From assembly GCF_029581195.1 (NCBI RefSeq), contig NZ_CP120737.1:5495001-5559000 (forward strand): a DNA stretch of 64,000 nucleotides, read 5' to 3'. This document shows, piece after piece, positions 18,918 through 26,509 of this stretch. The stretch comes from Solwaraspora sp. WMMD791 (lineage in GTDB: Bacteria; Actinomycetota; Actinomycetes; Mycobacteriales; Micromonosporaceae). Below the pieces are notes generated by a model that did no database searches, was not told where the DNA came from, and worked only from the letters and a program-made list of their open reading frames with translations. Position 1 is the first letter of the stretch, and the number at the start of each line of letters is the position of its first letter. The position numbers and the translations under genes were made by a program.

Positions 18918-18973
18918 GACCGGCGGCCCGCCGAGCCGGCATGCCGGCATGCCGGCTCGGCGGGCCGCCGGTC
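18918..18973. repeat. Perfect 56-bp palindrome in divergent promoter region
   Basis: Each 28-base arm (starting GACCGGCGGCCCGCCG and reaching the centre GGCATGCCGGCATGCC) is the exact reverse complement of the other, with no loop. It sits between divergent genes, so it is not an ordinary terminator. Its right end overlaps the expected -35 position of ppx, whose -10 begins at 18991. It could be a large operator, a cruciform or a transposed palindromic unit. Confidence 0.9.
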
Positions 18974-18990
18974 GGTTCGCCGGGTTGGCC

Positions 18991-18996
18991 TAGGGT
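18991..18996 (+). promoter_or_regulatory. -10 box for leaderless ppx
   Basis: TAGGGT lies six bases before the ATG of ppx. Confidence 0.6.
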
Positions 18997-19002
18997 GATC
19001 AC

Positions 19003-19995
19003 ATGCGACTGGGTGTGCTCGACGTCGGTTCCAACACCGTGCACCTGTTGGTGGTGGACGCGCACCCCGGCGCCCACCCGTGGCCGGCGCACTCGGAGAA
19101 GTCGTTGCTGCGGCTGGCCGAGCAGATCGGCCCCGACGGTGCGCTCACCCCGGCCGGCGCCGACGCCCTGGTCGCTGCGGTCGCCGCGGCCCGTACGGCG
19201 GCCGACCAGTGGCAGACCAGCGACCTGATCGCGTTCGCCACCTCGGCCGTACGCGATGCCACCAACTCGGCGGCGGTGCTCTCCCGGGTCCGGGCCGAGA
19301 CCGGCGTACACCTGCAGGTGCTCTCCGGCGCCGACGAGGCCCGGATGACGTTCCTGGCGGTCCGCCGCTGGTTCGGCTGGTCGGCTGGTCGGCTGCTGGT
19401 GCTCGACATCGGTGGCGGGTCGCTGGAGCTGGCCGCCGGCATCGACGAGGAACCGCACCTGGCCCAGTCGCTGCCGCTGGGGGCGGGCCGGCTCACCCGG
19501 GAACGGCTCGGCGTCACCCCGTTCACCACCAGCCCACCGCCGGCCGCGTTCGTCGCCGAACTGCGCGAGTACGTCGACGACCAGGTGCAGCCGCTCATTC
19601 CGCAACTACAGGCGCAGGGCTGGGACCAGGCGGTCGGCACCTCCAAGACGTTCCGGACGTTGGCCCGGCTCACCGGCGCGGCGCCGTCGAGCGCCGGGCT
19701 GTGGGCACCTCGGCGGCTCACCCGTACCGGCCTGCGGCAGGTGACCGGCTTCATCCGGCACATCCCGCCGGCCGAGCTGCACGAGCTGGAAGGGGTCAGC
19801 GCCAGCCGGGGACACCAGCTGCTGGCGGGGGCGGTGGTGGCCGAGTCGGTGATGCGCCAGCTGGGGATCGAGAGCCTGGACATCTGCCCGTGGGCGTTGC
19901 GGGAAGGGGTGATCCTGCGCCGGATGGCACAGCTGGAACCCGCTTCGGGCTGGGGTCCGGATCACCGATCGGCGGAGCGCACCACGCCGGGCTAG
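19003..19995 (+). CDS. ppx: Ppx/GppA-family exopolyphosphatase
   Basis: This 330-aa ASKHA-fold phosphatase acts on polyphosphate and/or pppGpp. The phosphate-binding motifs are [14 protein letters not shown] at the N-terminus and [11 protein letters not shown] near residue 145, with [11 protein letters not shown] between them. It lacks the C-terminal HD-like domain of E. coli Ppx, like the short mycobacterial Ppx1 (Rv0496) at the same chromosomal position. It likely links phosphate sensing by SenX3-RegX3 to polyphosphate turnover. The ATG follows TAGGGT, consistent with a leaderless transcript. The isomerase gene downstream starts only nine bases after the stop. Confidence 0.94.
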   Translation: MRLGVLDVGSNTVHLLVVDAHPGAHPWPAHSEKSLLRLAEQIGPDGALTPAGADALVAAVAAARTAADQWQTSDLIAFATSAVRDATNSAAVLSRVRAETGVHLQVLSGADEARMTFLAVRRWFGWSAGRLLVLDIGGGSLELAAGIDEEPHLAQSLPLGAGRLTRERLGVTPFTTSPPPAAFVAELREYVDDQVQPLIPQLQAQGWDQAVGTSKTFRTLARLTGAAPSSAGLWAPRRLTRTGLRQVTGFIRHIPPAELHELEGVSASRGHQLLAGAVVAESVMRQLGIESLDICPWALREGVILRRMAQLEPASGWGPDHRSAERTTPG

Positions 19996-19998
19996 GCT
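19993..19998 (+). promoter_or_regulatory. -10 box for leaderless isomerase gene
   Basis: TAGGCT overlaps the end of ppx (its TAG is the ppx stop) and lies six bases before the next GTG. A separate start within the ppx operon is likely. Confidence 0.55.
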
Positions 19999-20004
19999 GG
20001 CCAG

Positions 20005-20847
20005 GTGACCTCCGCGGTACCCGTACTGCTCTCCAGCTCCTCGGTCTTCCCCGAGCCGACGGCGGCCGCTTTCGAGCTGGCCGCCGCCCTCGGCTACGAC
20101 GGCATCGAGGTGATGGTCTGGACCGACGCGGTCAGTCAGGACGCCGGTGCGCTCAAGGGCCTCGCCGCGCACTACGGGGTGCCGGTGCTCGCCGTGCACG
20201 CCCCGTGCCTGCTGGTCACCCAGCGGGTGTGGAGCGCCGACCCGTGGGAGCGGCTGCGGCGCTCCGCGGTGCTCGCCGAGACCCTCGGCGCGCCGACCGT
20301 GGTGGTGCATCCGCCGTTCAGCTGGCAGCGTGACTACGCGCGTACCTTCGCCGACGGGCTGCGGACCATGCAGGCCGCCCACCCGGACCTACGGTTCGCG
20401 GTGGAGAACATGTTCCCGGTACGGATGGCCGGCCGCGAGTTCGTCCCCTACCAGCCCGGCTGGGATCCGACCACGGTCGGCTACGACTCGTACACCCTCG
20501 ATCTGTCGCACTGCGCGGCCTCCCGGGCCGACGCGCTCGCCCTGGCCGACTCGATGGGCGGTGGGCTCGAGCACGTGCACCTCGGTGACGGCAGCGGCCT
20601 CGGCCGCGACGAACACCTGGTCCCCGGGCGGGGCAACCAGCCCTGCGCCGAGCTGCTCGGCTCACTGGCCGGTCGGGGGTTCCGGGGTGCGGTCGCCGTC
20701 GAGGTCGCGACCCGTGGTGCCCGCAGCCGTACGCTGCGCGAAGCCGATCTGCGGGAAGCGCTCGAATTCGCCCGCCGGCACCTGACCGTGGCCGGCGACA
20801 GCCAGGACGCCGCCGTCACCGGCGACCGGCGGTCGGGCAACCGGTAG
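20005..20847 (+). CDS. Sugar phosphate isomerase/epimerase (xylose isomerase-like TIM barrel)
   Basis: This 280-aa TIM-barrel protein of the AP-endonuclease-2/xylose-isomerase superfamily corresponds to M. tuberculosis Rv0498. Metal-ligand-type segments are [31 protein letters not shown] and VHLGDGSG. The substrate is unknown. The GTG start lies six bases after TAGGCT. It probably shares the ppx transcript too. The C-terminal tail after about residue 262 looks disordered. Confidence 0.9.
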   Translation: MTSAVPVLLSSSSVFPEPTAAAFELAAALGYDGIEVMVWTDAVSQDAGALKGLAAHYGVPVLAVHAPCLLVTQRVWSADPWERLRRSAVLAETLGAPTVVVHPPFSWQRDYARTFADGLRTMQAAHPDLRFAVENMFPVRMAGREFVPYQPGWDPTTVGYDSYTLDLSHCAASRADALALADSMGGGLEHVHLGDGSGLGRDEHLVPGRGNQPCAELLGSLAGRGFRGAVAVEVATRGARSRTLREADLREALEFARRHLTVAGDSQDAAVTGDRRSGNR

Positions 20848-20874
20848 CCGGCGACGGCACCGCGCGACCGTCGG

Positions 20875-21423
20875 TCAGGAGACCGGCAGCAGCGAGGTCT
20901 CCTCGGCGGCCCGCTTGCGGGCCCGGTGCGCCGCCACGTGCGACCGGGTGGCGCACCGCTCGGAGCAGAACCGGCGGCAACAGTTCGACGAGGTGTCCAG
21001 GTAGACGTTGCCGCACCGGGCGTCCGCGCAGACGCCGAAGCGGGAACTGCCGTACTCGCACAGCCACACCGACAGGCCCCAGACCGCGCCGGCCAGATAC
21101 TCGGAACTGACCGACGCGCCGCGACTGGTCACGTGCATGTGCCAGTCGTTGGCGTCGTGCCCGGAGATGCGTGGCTGGACCGGGTACGCCTCCAGCAAGG
21201 TGTTCAGCTCGGTGACCGCGTCGCCGTCGCGACCGGTGGTGCCGTACTCGAAGACGTCCCGCAGTCGTTTGGCCGCCCGCCGGAACACCGGGACGTCCCG
21301 CTCGGCGACCTCGTCGAGCATCCAGAGGTGCTCGCCGTGGAACAGCGCCTTCAGGTCGTCGAGGTCAGCGAGCGGGGAGTTGACCAGATCAACCGCGGTC
21401 CGCGCGTACGCGTCGAAGTCCAC
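20875..21423 (-). CDS. CGNR zinc-finger transcriptional regulator
   Basis: This 182-aa protein has an ABATE-like N-terminal stress-sensing domain (1-125) and a C-terminal CGNR zinc finger (about 133-172). The finger is visible as CADARCGNVYLD, then RRFCSERCATR and HVAAHRARKRA. Such proteins are predicted DNA-binding regulators of stress or amino-acid-derived signals. The GTG lies six bases after TACGGT. Its gene is immediately downstream of the ygiC-like ligase on the same strand but probably has its own promoter. The target genes are unknown; the neighbouring ligase/lipoprotein pair is the obvious guess. Confidence 0.92.
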   Translation of the reverse strand: MDFDAYARTAVDLVNSPLADLDDLKALFHGEHLWMLDEVAERDVPVFRRAAKRLRDVFEYGTTGRDGDAVTELNTLLEAYPVQPRISGHDANDWHMHVTSRGASVSSEYLAGAVWGLSVWLCEYGSSRFGVCADARCGNVYLDTSSNCCRRFCSERCATRSHVAAHRARKRAAEETSLLPVS

Positions 21424-21429
21424 CAGACA

Positions 21430-21435
21430 ACCGTA
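21430..21435 (-). promoter_or_regulatory. -10 box for leaderless CGNR gene
   Basis: TACGGT (minus strand) lies six bases before the GTG start. Confidence 0.5.
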
Positions 21436-21441
21436 GACGAT

Positions 21442-22608
21442 TCAGCCGGCCCGGTGGGCCGCCACGTAGTGCGGCAGGAAGCGGGCGTACCCGTCGGTGA
21501 TCAGGCCGCTGCTCTCCCGCAGCCCGGCACCGGCCGACTCGCCGGCGACCACCCAGCTGCCCAGCACCAGATGGTTGCCGTCGAACGCCGGCAATGCCCG
21601 GAACTGCTGGTAGCACCAGCCTTCCGAGCCGTAGTCACCCGGACTGTGCACCTCGCCGGAGCGGGTCACGATCCGTACCGCCGCGCCTTCGCGGCCGAGC
21701 AGCGGCTTGGCGACGTACTCCGGCATGTCCCGAGGGCCGTCCAGGTACGCCGGCAGCAGGTACGGATGGTCCGGGTACAGCTCCCAGAGCACCGCCAGCA
21801 GCGCCTTGTTCGACAGCAGCAGCTTCCACGCCGGTTCGATCCAGGTCGTCGGGGTGCCGGGTTCGAGCGCCAACCGGCCGTACGGCTCCGCCAGCATCCA
21901 CTCCCACGGGTACAGCTTGAAGCAGGTCGTCACCGGCTGGTCGGTGTCGTCGACGAAGCGCCGGCCGTCCCAGCCGATGTCCAGCATCGCCAGCAGATGC
22001 GGTGCCAGCCCGGCCTGCCGGGCGGTCTCCGCCAGGTAGCCGGCGGTCATCAGATCCTCGCCGGTGGTCTCCTCGCTGGACCAGGCCACGTGCAGCATCG
22101 GCTGGTGCAGCCCGGCCTTGATCTGCGCCCACGTCGCGACCAGCCGCTCGTGCAGGCTGTTCCACTGGTCCAGCTCCGGCCGGGTGTCCTCCAGCCAGTA
22201 CCACTGCACGATCGCCGCCTCGACCAGGGCGGTCGGGGTGTCGGCGTTGTACTCCAGCAGCTTCGGCGGCCAGGAGCCGTCGTACCAGAGGTCGAACCGG
22301 CCGTACAGGGTCGGTGGCTGTTCGCGCAGCGACCGGGCGACCGCGTCGGCCGCCCACGCCGGGATGCCGAAGTCGGCGTACCGCCGGCGGGCCACCACGT
22401 GCTCGGCGGCGGCCACCGCCATCCGGTGCAGCTCCTCGGTCGCCTCCTCCAGCCGCAGCACCTCCGGCAGCTCCAGGGCGTAGCAGGCGGATTCGTCCCA
22501 GTAGGACATCACCGCGCCGTCGGGCAGCTCGGTGTCGACGTACACCAGGCCCTGCTGGCGCACGGTCGCGTCCCAGCCCGGGCGGGGCCGGCAGACCTCC
22601 CGGTGCAC
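21442..22608 (-). CDS. Glutathionylspermidine synthase-like ATP-grasp ligase (YgiC type)
   Basis: This 388-aa ATP-grasp protein of the GSP_synth family forms amide bonds between a carboxylate and an amine at the expense of ATP. Family motifs are YGRFDLWYDG, LLEYNADTPTALVEA, WKLLLSNKALLAVLWE, VAKPLLGREGAAV and the final LVLGSWVVAGE. It lacks the N-terminal CHAP amidase of E. coli Gsp, so it resembles YgiC/YjfC. Actinomycetes lack glutathione, so the real substrate is not glutathionylspermidine. The GTG starts two bases after the stop of a small lipoprotein gene; E. coli likewise pairs ygiB and ygiC. No ribosome-binding site is strong, so translation is probably coupled. Confidence 0.93.
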   Translation of the reverse strand: MHREVCRPRPGWDATVRQQGLVYVDTELPDGAVMSYWDESACYALELPEVLRLEEATEELHRMAVAAAEHVVARRRYADFGIPAWAADAVARSLREQPPTLYGRFDLWYDGSWPPKLLEYNADTPTALVEAAIVQWYWLEDTRPELDQWNSLHERLVATWAQIKAGLHQPMLHVAWSSEETTGEDLMTAGYLAETARQAGLAPHLLAMLDIGWDGRRFVDDTDQPVTTCFKLYPWEWMLAEPYGRLALEPGTPTTWIEPAWKLLLSNKALLAVLWELYPDHPYLLPAYLDGPRDMPEYVAKPLLGREGAAVRIVTRSGEVHSPGDYGSEGWCYQQFRALPAFDGNHLVLGSWVVAGESAGAGLRESSGLITDGYARFLPHYVAAHRAG

Positions 22609-22610
22609 CC

Positions 22611-22901
22611 TCAGCCGCCGCAGGAGGCGAGGTGGGTGCCGAACCCGCCCCGGTCGGGTACGGCCGCCGTCGACGTGCCCGAACCGGTCCGGTCCGCCGG
22701 GTCCGCCGCCGCACCGGTCGCCAGCGTGCCACCGGCCAGCGCGACCACCGCCGTGCCGCCGCCACCGACGCCCATCGACCGGTCGTCGTCGCAGTCGTCG
22801 TCGGAGACCATGTTGCAGCCGGACAGGCTGAGGGCCAGCGCGGTGAGGGCGCCGAGCTGGACGCTGGTCGAGCGGAGCCGGCGCGGGGAGATCTTGTCCA
22901 C
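22611..22901 (-). CDS. Small YgiB-like lipoprotein
   Basis: This secreted lipoprotein of about 96 aa has signal ALTALALSLSGC with the lipobox cysteine near residue 29. An acidic DDDCDDD patch, a Gly-rich stretch and the C-terminal DRGGFGTHLASCGG follow. The RGGFG ending and the adjacent ATP-grasp gene recall E. coli YgiB (DUF1190), although overall identity is probably low. I took the GTG that follows TACAAC by six bases; an in-frame GTG six codons earlier is possible. It may be a substrate or partner of the ligase. The long open frame that contains it is mostly antisense to proline dehydrogenase. Confidence 0.8.
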   Translation of the reverse strand: MDKISPRRLRSTSVQLGALTALALSLSGCNMVSDDDCDDDRSMGVGGGGTAVVALAGGTLATGAAADPADRTGSGTSTAAVPDRGGFGTHLASCGG

Positions 22902-22982
22902 GGTCCTGTTGTAGCTCACCGGTGCACGCCCGGCACGCACACCACCTCGCGCGCTGCCCGAGCTTGTCGTGACCATGGGCGT

Positions 22983-22988
22983 TACGCT
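22983..22988 (+). promoter_or_regulatory. -10 box for leaderless proline dehydrogenase
   Basis: TACGCT lies six bases before the ATG. Confidence 0.6.
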
Positions 22989-22994
22989 CGCCCC

Positions 22995-23915
22995 ATGCTT
23001 CGCTCGGTCATCCTCGCCGCGTCCCGGTCGACCACGATCGAACGGCTGGTCGCCACCACACCGCTGAGCCGTGACGTGGTCCGCCGGTTCGTCGGCGGCA
23101 CCTCGATCGACGAGGCGTTGACCGCCGGTGCGCAGCTCACCGGCGCCGGCCTGACGATCAGCATCGACCACCTCGGTGAGGACACCACCACCGCGGAGCA
23201 GGCCAGCGCGGTGCGCGCGGAGTACCTGGCGCTGCTCGACGCGCTGGACCGGGCCGGTCTGGCCGTCGGCGCCGACGTCAGCGTCAAACTCTCCGCCCTC
23301 GGGCAACGTTTCGACGAGCCGGCGGCGACCGAGCACGCCCGGGCCATCTGCGCCGCCGCGACCGGCGTCGACTGCACCGTCACCCTCGACATGGAGGACC
23401 ACACCACCACCGACTCGACGCTGGACGTGCTGCACACGCTGCGGGCGGAGCATCCGCGGACCGGGGTGGCACTGCAGGCGTACCTGCGGCGGACCGAGGC
23501 GGACTGCCGCGACCTGGCCACCGCCGGGTCGCGGGTCCGGCTGTGCAAGGGCGCGTACGCCGAGCCGGAGTCGGTGGCCTACCAGGCCGCGATCGACGTC
23601 GACAAGTCCTTCGTCCGCTGCCTCAACATCCTGTTCTCCGGTCCCGGCTACCCGATGGTCGCCACCCATGATCCCCGGCTGATCGCGATCACCGAGGACC
23701 GGGCACGCTGGTTCGACCGGACCCCGGAGGAGTTCGAGTTCCAGATGCTGTACGGGGTGCGCCCCGCCGAGCAGACCCGGCTCGCGGCGGAGGGCTACAC
23801 CGTGCGGGTCTACCTGCCCTACGGCACCGACTGGTACGGCTACCTGATGCGTCGACTCGCCGAGCGCCCGGCGAACGTGGCGTTCCTCGGCCGCGCGCTG
23901 CGGTCCCGCGGCTGA
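22995..23915 (+). CDS. Proline dehydrogenase (PutB type, monofunctional)
   Basis: This 306-aa FAD-dependent TIM-barrel enzyme oxidises proline to pyrroline-5-carboxylate. Motifs are DVSVKLSALGQRFD (flavin contact lysine), TLDMEDH, ALQAYLRRTEAD, VRLCKGAYAEPESV, VATHDPRLI, MLYGVR and VYLPYGTDWYGYLMRRLAERP. It lacks the aldehyde dehydrogenase half, so P5C oxidation must be done by a separate enzyme. The ATG is six bases after TACGCT. In M. tuberculosis the comparable place holds proC (biosynthetic); here proC is not present and the catabolic enzyme stands instead. Confidence 0.96.
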   Translation: MLRSVILAASRSTTIERLVATTPLSRDVVRRFVGGTSIDEALTAGAQLTGAGLTISIDHLGEDTTTAEQASAVRAEYLALLDALDRAGLAVGADVSVKLSALGQRFDEPAATEHARAICAAATGVDCTVTLDMEDHTTTDSTLDVLHTLRAEHPRTGVALQAYLRRTEADCRDLATAGSRVRLCKGAYAEPESVAYQAAIDVDKSFVRCLNILFSGPGYPMVATHDPRLIAITEDRARWFDRTPEEFEFQMLYGVRPAEQTRLAAEGYTVRVYLPYGTDWYGYLMRRLAERPANVAFLGRALRSRG

Positions 23916-23980
23916 CCGGGTCGCGGCGTCGGTGGGGCGACCGGCGGCCCCGGGCCAGGTTTCGATCATCGCCGTGGCCG

Positions 23981-23986
23981 TATCAT
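23981..23986 (+). promoter_or_regulatory. -10 box for leaderless membrane-peptidase gene
   Basis: TATCAT lies seven bases before the GTG start. Confidence 0.55.
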
Positions 23987-23993
23987 TCGGCGG

Positions 23994-25694
23994 GTGACCG
24001 ACCGGCAGGACCCCGCGCCGACCGATCAACCGACCGCCGATCCGACTGGGAGCGCTCCGGTCGAGGGCGGACCCACTGCCGCCGAGCCCGCCCCGGCGGA
24101 ACCTGCTGAGCCCGCCCCGGCGGAACCTGCTGAGCCCGCTGGAGCCGAGCCGGTCAAGGTTGCGGCGGCGGCCAGCGGGCCGGGCGTGCCCCGCGAACGA
24201 CGGTGGTCGGTGTGGCCGGTTCTCGGGGTGGTCGCGACGGTGCTGTTCTGCGCCACGCCGGTGGTCGGGGCGGTGGCGTTGGTCGACCGGCTGCCGACAC
24301 CGGACCCACCGCAGACGCAACCGCCGGTCGCCGTACCGACCGGCCCCCCGCCCAGCCCGCAGCCCGGTGACCCACCGGAGGCGACCCAGGCGTGGCTGCG
24401 TACCCAGATCGGCGCGCTGCTCGACCAGCAGGCCGCCGCGCTGCTCGCCGGGGACGAACGCGGTTTCCTCGCGGTCGCCGCTGCGGGCTCACCGGCCCGC
24501 GACGACCTGGCCCGACAGTTCCGCACCCTGCGGGCGATGAAGGTGACCGCCTGGCGTCCCACGATCAGCATGCTGCCCACGGCGTTCGACCCGGACGTGG
24601 CCAGCGGCGGACCTACCCCGTCGCCGTCGGTGTCGACCGGGTCGCTGACGCCGACGCCGTCCGGGTCACCGGGGTCGATACCGACGCCGACTCCGTCCGC
24701 GACACCGTCGCCGTCGGTGACGCCGTCGCCGTCGCCGACTCCGTCCGTGACCGCGCCCGGCGGGCCCGCGTCGACGGCGGGCACCCCCGCCACCCCCGCC
24801 ACCCAGTGGCGGCTCCTCGTCAGCTACCAGCACTGCTTCGTGGTGCCGTCCTGCCGGACCAGCCCGGTCGTGGTCGGCCAGCGGTGGAGCACCGACGGCG
24901 ACCGGCTGCAACTGGTCGCGGTCGAGCCGTCGCTGACCCTGCAGGACGGGCCGCGGCCCTGGGAGGTCAGCGAGCTGGTGGTGGCGACCGGCAACCGTAC
25001 GCTGGTGGCGACCACCCCGGCCAACCGTGACCTGCTGCCCGGACTGCTGCGTGACGCCGAGGAGGCGGCGCTCGTCGCCGACCGGTACGCGGTCACCGGC
25101 ACCGCTCCCGACCGCTACCGGATCTTCTACGCCGGCGCCGACGAGTGGCGCCGCTGGTACGGCGGCGACAGGCCAGAGTGGACGGCCGGGTACGCCGTCG
25201 CGATCGGTGGCGGGCACTACGAGATCGTGCTCAACGGCACCAATCTGCGCGACGTGGTCCGCCCCGACCTGCTACGCCACGAGATGACGCACGCGGCATC
25301 GCTGCCCGACGGCGGTCACCGTGAACGCGCCGCCTGGTGGCTGATCGAAGGACTGGCCGAGCACGCGGCGGCCGGCGGCCGGCCGGTGGTCCGCTACGAA
25401 GGCCTGGCCAACGTCCGCCGGCTGGTGCTGGAGCAGGACTGGCAGGGCCCGCTCAGCGCGGTGGAACCGACGGCCGACGCGGAGAACTGGCAGGTCAGCG
25501 CCGGTTACGGGGTCGGCTACCTGGCGGTACGCCACCTGGTCGACCGGTTCGGCGAGGAGCGCACGTTGGCGTTCTTCACCTCGGTGGTGCACGACGGGCT
25601 GGACCTCGACGAGGCGGCCCGGCTGCAGTTCGGTGAGCCCTGGGAGGACCTGCACCAGGGCTGCGTCGACTACGTACGGCAGGCTGCTGCCTGA
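23994..25694 (+). CDS. Membrane-anchored gluzincin-like protein (HEMTH motif)
   Basis: This 566-aa protein has a cytoplasmic acidic N-terminus with PAEPAEPA repeats (1-70), one membrane segment (about 74-96) and an extracellular part. The latter starts with a small helical domain (about 120-200). A Pro/Thr/Ser-rich linker follows (about 210-262, TPSPS repeats). The C-terminal domain has HEMTH (His429, Glu430, His433) and a downstream glutamate in WLIEGLAEHAA, matching the HExxH...E gluzincin pattern of peptidase-MA-like proteins. A zinc metallopeptidase at the cell surface is inferred; the target is unknown. The linker probably spans the cell wall. The GTG follows TATCAT by seven bases. Confidence 0.85.
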   Translation: MTDRQDPAPTDQPTADPTGSAPVEGGPTAAEPAPAEPAEPAPAEPAEPAGAEPVKVAAAASGPGVPRERRWSVWPVLGVVATVLFCATPVVGAVALVDRLPTPDPPQTQPPVAVPTGPPPSPQPGDPPEATQAWLRTQIGALLDQQAAALLAGDERGFLAVAAAGSPARDDLARQFRTLRAMKVTAWRPTISMLPTAFDPDVASGGPTPSPSVSTGSLTPTPSGSPGSIPTPTPSATPSPSVTPSPSPTPSVTAPGGPASTAGTPATPATQWRLLVSYQHCFVVPSCRTSPVVVGQRWSTDGDRLQLVAVEPSLTLQDGPRPWEVSELVVATGNRTLVATTPANRDLLPGLLRDAEEAALVADRYAVTGTAPDRYRIFYAGADEWRRWYGGDRPEWTAGYAVAIGGGHYEIVLNGTNLRDVVRPDLLRHEMTHAASLPDGGHRERAAWWLIEGLAEHAAAGGRPVVRYEGLANVRRLVLEQDWQGPLSAVEPTADAENWQVSAGYGVGYLAVRHLVDRFGEERTLAFFTSVVHDGLDLDEAARLQFGEPWEDLHQGCVDYVRQAAA

Positions 25695-25806
25695 CCACGC
25701 ACGGTGTCCGGGCTGGCGGCGCACCCTGGTCGCCCGTACGGGTGTCGCCGCCCGTCCACCTGATGTCAAATGACGGAACGGATCGCGCCGGTCACAGCGA
25801 CCCCGC

Positions 25807-25812
25807 TACCGT
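25807..25812 (+). promoter_or_regulatory. Candidate -10 upstream of excisionase-type gene
   Basis: TACCGT is the best -10-like hexamer in the 200-base gap before the small HTH gene; it would give an 80-base leader. No clear -35 is visible. Confidence 0.3.
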
Positions 25813-25896
25813 ACTGGTAACACGTGCGTTGCCCGTCGCGGCGGGGAAGGGTCCGTCGGGCGGCACGCGCCGGGGAATGGGATGGGTTGGTGAACC

Positions 25897-26109
25897 ATGG
25901 CAGGATCACCACAGTCCGAGGGCAGGCTGTCGGAGGTCACGTTTCTCACCGTCGCCGAGGTGGCGAAGGTGATGCGGGTGTCCAAGATGACTGTCTATCG
26001 ACTCGTGCACTCCGGGGAGCTGTCCGCCGTACGGGTCGGTAGGTCGTTCCGGGTGCCCGAGCACGCGGTGCACGAGTACCTGCGGGGAGCTTTCCGGGAG
26101 ACCGCCTAG
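25897..26109 (+). CDS. Excisionase-type helix-turn-helix protein (Rv0500A-like)
   Basis: This 70-aa MerR-like winged HTH protein has FLTVAEVAKVMRVSKMTVYR as the HTH, followed by the wing ELSAVRVGRSFRVPEHAVHEYL. It is the counterpart of M. tuberculosis Rv0500A and is nearly always followed by the bS22 gene, as here. It is not part of any phage or integrase locus. It is more similar to this core actinobacterial family than to BldC. The ATG lacks a strong ribosome-binding site. A housekeeping regulatory role is inferred. Confidence 0.93.
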   Translation: MAGSPQSEGRLSEVTFLTVAEVAKVMRVSKMTVYRLVHSGELSAVRVGRSFRVPEHAVHEYLRGAFRETA

Positions 26110-26164
26110 CGACTCGCCCGGACGCTGCGGCGCCAGCGCGACACCCGGTGTTGCCGGGGTCGCG

Positions 26165-26194
26165 TTGGTGCTGTTGACACGTGCGGGCTAGGCT
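26165..26194 (+). promoter_or_regulatory. Candidate promoter for bS22 gene
   Basis: TAGGCT (26189-26194) with TTGGTG 18 bases upstream fits a sigma-A promoter. A perfect TTGACA at 26174 is only nine bases from TAGGCT and so cannot pair with it. Confidence 0.4.
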
Positions 26195-26329
26195 TGACGC
26201 CGACCGTACCGTCGCACGGGTGGAGGTCTCCGCCCGCCGGCCCGGTCGGTTGTCCAGTTCGGTCCACGTGCCTGCTGCGGTGACGCGGCGCACGGATCGA
26301 CCCGTACCTGTGTTTGGGAAGGCTTTCGT

Positions 26330-26431
26330 ATGGGCTCCGTGGTCAAGAAGCGCCGCAAGCGTATGGCCAAGAAGAAGCACCGCAAGCTGCTGCGCAAGAC
26401 CCGCGTCCAGCGTCGACGTCTCGGCAAGTGA
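26330..26431 (+). CDS. Ribosomal small-subunit protein bS22 (AURKAIP1/COX24 domain)
   Basis: This very short basic protein (33 aa) begins [12 protein letters not shown], continues KKKHRKLL and ends VQRRRLGK. It belongs to the AURKAIP1/COX24 family, found on actinobacterial 30S subunits at the decoding centre (M. tuberculosis Rv0500B, M. smegmatis bS22). The ATG follows GGGAAGG by seven bases. Half its residues are Lys or Arg. A compact GC hairpin starts six bases after the stop. Confidence 0.95.
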   Translation: MGSVVKKRRKRMAKKKHRKLLRKTRVQRRRLGK

Positions 26432-26436
26432 CCGCC

Positions 26437-26454
26437 GCCGGGCCTCGGCCCGGC
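26437..26454 (+). terminator. GC hairpin after bS22 gene
   Basis: GCCGGGCC-TC-GGCCCGGC is a perfect 8-bp inverted repeat just past the stop codon. Without a T-tract it may terminate partially or protect the short mRNA. Confidence 0.5.
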
Positions 26455-26509
26455 TTGCTCACGTCGCGGTCACCCACCGGCATTGGGAGGACCGCATGGT
26501 GAGGACCGG

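Noticed and set aside
25897-26109. Excisionase gene as a sign of an integrated element
   Set aside because: The protein is the core Rv0500A family in conserved synteny with bS22, with no integrase or attachment site.
26174-26194. TTGACA and TAGGCT as one promoter for bS22
   Set aside because: The spacing is nine bases instead of 16-19; TTGGTG at 18 bases is a better partner.
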